From: Thalassarchaeum sp002495735
GTDB taxonomy: Archaea > Thermoplasmatota > Poseidoniia > Poseidoniales > Thalassarchaeaceae
Assembly: GCA_937911265.1 (NCBI GenBank)
Contig: CALDRG010000103.1
Coordinates: 1-64,000, forward strand
Length of the DNA: 64,000 bases
Direction of reading: 5' to 3'
Shown in pieces: positions 62,196-64,000 of the stretch. Within the stretch, counting starts at the first letter, position 1. Every line of letters starts with the position of its first letter. The position numbers and the translations under genes were made by a program. The notes under the pieces are model-generated. The model made no database searches, was not told the DNA's origin, and was given only the letters and a program-made list of their open reading frames with translations.

Positions 62196-62288
62196 CATCA
62201 TCGCCCATCGCCTGTAATGGAGCCGCAACTCGTGCACACCATTGGCAATCATCCACTTCTCATGGATGAACTCTAAGAGGCATCAGAA

Positions 62289-63350
62289 TTGAGCGATTAT
62301 ACACTGATTGTATCCTATGCCCTTTTGGCACTTGGAGCGTCGTTTCTATGCAGCATTCTTGAAGCAGTTCTGCTATCGACGACGCACGCCCACATCAAGT
62401 CAATGAATGAAAGTCATGAGAAGATTAGTCGTGTCTGGTTGGGATACAAAGAAGACCCTGAAAGGCCGCTCACCGCGATATTGACTTTGAATACCTTCGC
62501 ACATACGGTTGGAGCCTTGGGGGTAGGTTATGAGGTCGAGAAGCTAAATCCAGGAGAGTATGGCGTCGCTATCGCTTCCGCTATACTGACAATTGCTATA
62601 CTATTGCTCAGTGAGATACTTCCTAAGACAATAGGGGCATTGTATTGGAGGAAGTTGACAGTATCCTCAGCACATACACTACGAATACTGATGATTCTAC
62701 TCTGGCCGATTGTCAGACCGATAGAAATGCTCCGATCGCTATTACCAGCGGTCCATATTGAAGCTGTAACAAGGTCTGAACTGTCGGTGCTCGCGGATAT
62801 AGCTGAAGAATCTGACCAAATTGAAGAAGATGAGGAGGCGGTGATTCAGAATGTGCTGCGCTTGCGTGAAATCATGGTCAGTGACGTCATGACTCCGCGT
62901 GTTGTCATGTCCACAGTAGGAACTGATGAAACAGTACAGTCAATTATTGAGAGAATACCAATCATGATTTACGGTCGCATGCCAGTCACGGGAGATAGTA
63001 TTGATGACGTGAAGGGAATGGTACTGAGGAGTGAGATATTGCGGCGGGCATCCATAGATGATTACTCCAGCACTATGGGAGAATTATCACGTGGTACGCA
63101 TCACTGCAAGCAAGATGACTCGGTCGACAAGGCCTTAGATGTGCTATTAGAAAACAAGGTACAGATGCTGATAGTCAAGGATGACTTCGGGGGTACTGTA
63201 GGCTTGATTACAATGGAAGATGTAATAGAGACACTCCTCGGTGTTGAGATTGTTGACGAGTCTGATCAAGAAGGAATAGATGATGGTGTGCATCACGAGG
63301 ATATGAGGGAATTAGCTAAGCAGAGATATGAGCACTCAGAATCTGAATGA
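62289..63350 (+). CDS. CNNM/CorC-like membrane protein (DUF21 plus CBS pair)
   Basis: A 353-residue protein starting at TTG. The N-terminal half is a DUF21 domain with three to four helices (LGASFLCSILEAVLLSTTHAHIK, TILTLNTFAHTVGALGVGYE, LLLSEILPKTIGA). Then comes IEEDEEAVIQNVLRLREIMVSDVMTPRVVM, and two CBS units follow, the second with GGTVGLITMEDVIETLLG. Members export magnesium or sodium-coupled divalent metals, but the ion cannot be read from the sequence. No CorC_HlyC C-terminal domain is present. Converges with the next gene. Confidence 0.85.
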   Translation: MSDYTLIVSYALLALGASFLCSILEAVLLSTTHAHIKSMNESHEKISRVWLGYKEDPERPLTAILTLNTFAHTVGALGVGYEVEKLNPGEYGVAIASAILTIAILLLSEILPKTIGALYWRKLTVSSAHTLRILMILLWPIVRPIEMLRSLLPAVHIEAVTRSELSVLADIAEESDQIEEDEEAVIQNVLRLREIMVSDVMTPRVVMSTVGTDETVQSIIERIPIMIYGRMPVTGDSIDDVKGMVLRSEILRRASIDDYSSTMGELSRGTHHCKQDDSVDKALDVLLENKVQMLIVKDDFGGTVGLITMEDVIETLLGVEIVDESDQEGIDDGVHHEDMRELAKQRYEHSESE

Positions 63351-63351
63351 T

Positions 63352-64000
63352 TTAGGTGACATCCTCATCATCTTCTGCCATCATCCCACGTTGTTCCGCA
63401 TATTCTCCAATTGACTGGAGTCTCTTAATCAATCCAGAATCAGACTCTGTCTTTTCAGCTGTAACTAGCCAAACACCTCCGAATAACCTGTCCCAGAACC
63501 CAAGTTTTTCATCACCTCTATTGCGCAAGAAACGATCCAATATAGGCACCAACAATAATGTCATTGAAGTACCAACAAATATCTTGTTTCCATTTGTCCA
63601 CTCGGTTCCTTCCGAAATTAGTAGCAACACCCCAAATAAGCCTGCTAGAATTAGTGGAATATTGGCACTTTTAGCCAGATGGTATAGAAATTGTGGGTTA
63701 TTCCCTCTTGTATCTACAAATTGAGTTCCAGTGACTATATTCCCAGCCGATCTAGAAATCTTTGATGGTAAGTAGAACATATTCCCCAATGCTAGTACTA
63801 ATGCAACAATTATTGGAACCGTAGGATCGGCATCTGCTTGACTCATAATTACTCCTGTAATAATCAAGATTCCCCAATTTGCTATTGTATCCACAAGGTA
63901 CCGGAATGATGTCCTTACTCGAGCAGCGGGTTCAAATCCCTCAGGTATAACCTTAGCAACCCGCTCCTTCTTCGCCTTCTTCTCCTTTCGCTCCCTGCGT
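63352..64000 (-). CDS. Membrane protein, N-terminal end outside window
   Basis: The reading frame stays open to the window edge, so the gene begins beyond position 64000. In addition to the apparent ATG-like start at 63894, the upstream codons read in frame as RERKEKKAKKERVAKVIPEGFEPAARVRTS-like basic sequence (only part shown), so at least 216 residues are coded. There are four hydrophobic helices in pairs, a soluble C-terminus with SIGEYAEQRGMMAEDDEDVT and no known motif. Unrecognised family. It converges with the CNNM-like gene. Confidence 0.6.
   Translation of the reverse strand, partial: RRERKEKKAKKERVAKVIPEGFEPAARVRTSFRYLVDTIANWGILIITGVIMSQADADPTVPIIVALVLALGNMFYLPSKISRSAGNIVTGTQFVDTRGNNPQFLYHLAKSANIPLILAGLFGVLLLISEGTEWTNGNKIFVGTSMTLLLVPILDRFLRNRGDEKLGFWDRLFGGVWLVTAEKTESDSGLIKRLQSIGEYAEQRGMMAEDDEDVT

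Noticed and set aside
1..64000. CRISPR arrays, transposases, integrases, phage or toxin-antitoxin modules
   Set aside because: I saw no spaced direct repeats and no such protein families; the RHH gene lacks a toxin partner and heads the preQ0 operon.

Overview
The window reads as a chromosomal segment of a planktonic heterotrophic euryarchaeon, most likely Marine Group II (Candidatus Poseidoniales, Thermoplasmatota). Archaeal information-processing genes are plain: ribosomal proteins eS19, eL39, eL31 and eS17, Kae1, the proteasome-activating nucleotidase PAN, MBF1, Tsr3, a tRNA-intron endonuclease, archaeal-type ValRS and MetRS, SRP RNA with its helix 8 signature, and a tRNA gene with encoded CCA. 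They are mixed with genes of bacterial flavour: a type IA topoisomerase, proton-translocating transhydrogenase, FolE, IscA/YgfZ, the hut pathway and methylmalonyl-CoA mutase. The lineage is inferred from gene content; no 16S rRNA is present.

Layout. 1-7200: tail of a tRNA, Nudix hydrolase, malate dehydrogenase, a three-gene transhydrogenase operon, a secreted CxCH protein and a TatC-like protein. 7200-17700: M6-type secreted protease, tRNA endonuclease, a PfkB-like protein, a PKD surface protein, aminopeptidase P, MqnC and a geranylgeranyl-reductase-family flavoprotein. 17700-26000: topoisomerase I, PyrD, CcmE, SRP RNA, an EVE protein and a large RND exporter. 26000-32800: ValRS, phosphoglycerate dehydrogenase, superoxide dismutase, a membrane protein, YgfZ and an IscA-like protein. 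32800-39900: FdhD plus a YdeP-type molybdopterin oxidoreductase, a TPR protein, an FMN reductase and a small PqqD-like cluster. 39900-41900: ribosomal protein operon with a SPOUT methyltransferase. 41900-45000: preQ0 operon (folE-queE-queC-msrB-queD) led by a ribbon-helix-helix regulator with a palindromic candidate operator. 45000-49700: methylmalonyl-CoA epimerase and mutase, FKBP isomerase, a disordered protein and Kae1. 49700-58900: hutI, a small zinc-ribbon protein, tRNA-Val, AlaX, hutH, hutU, split FTCD and PAN. 58900-64000: MBF1, Tsr3, MetRS, a CNNM/CorC-type protein and a truncated membrane protein.

Function. The set fits aerobic growth on peptides and amino acids: a secreted protease, aminopeptidase P, histidine degradation to glutamate and a one-carbon unit, methylmalonyl-CoA metabolism, malate dehydrogenase, NADPH from transhydrogenase, and superoxide dismutase. 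Protein export (SRP RNA, TatC-like), quinone synthesis (MqnC) and cofactor maturation (CcmE, FdhD, IscA/YgfZ) support respiration.

The points most worth checking are a QueC in which the usual zinc-binding cysteines appear substituted, the candidate self-regulated preQ0 operon, a topoisomerase with three repeated C-terminal modules, a PfkB-like protein with an altered GAGD loop, a long eukaryote-like urocanase, and a TatC-like protein with a cysteine-rich tail. I found no mobile element, CRISPR array, prophage or clear defence system.
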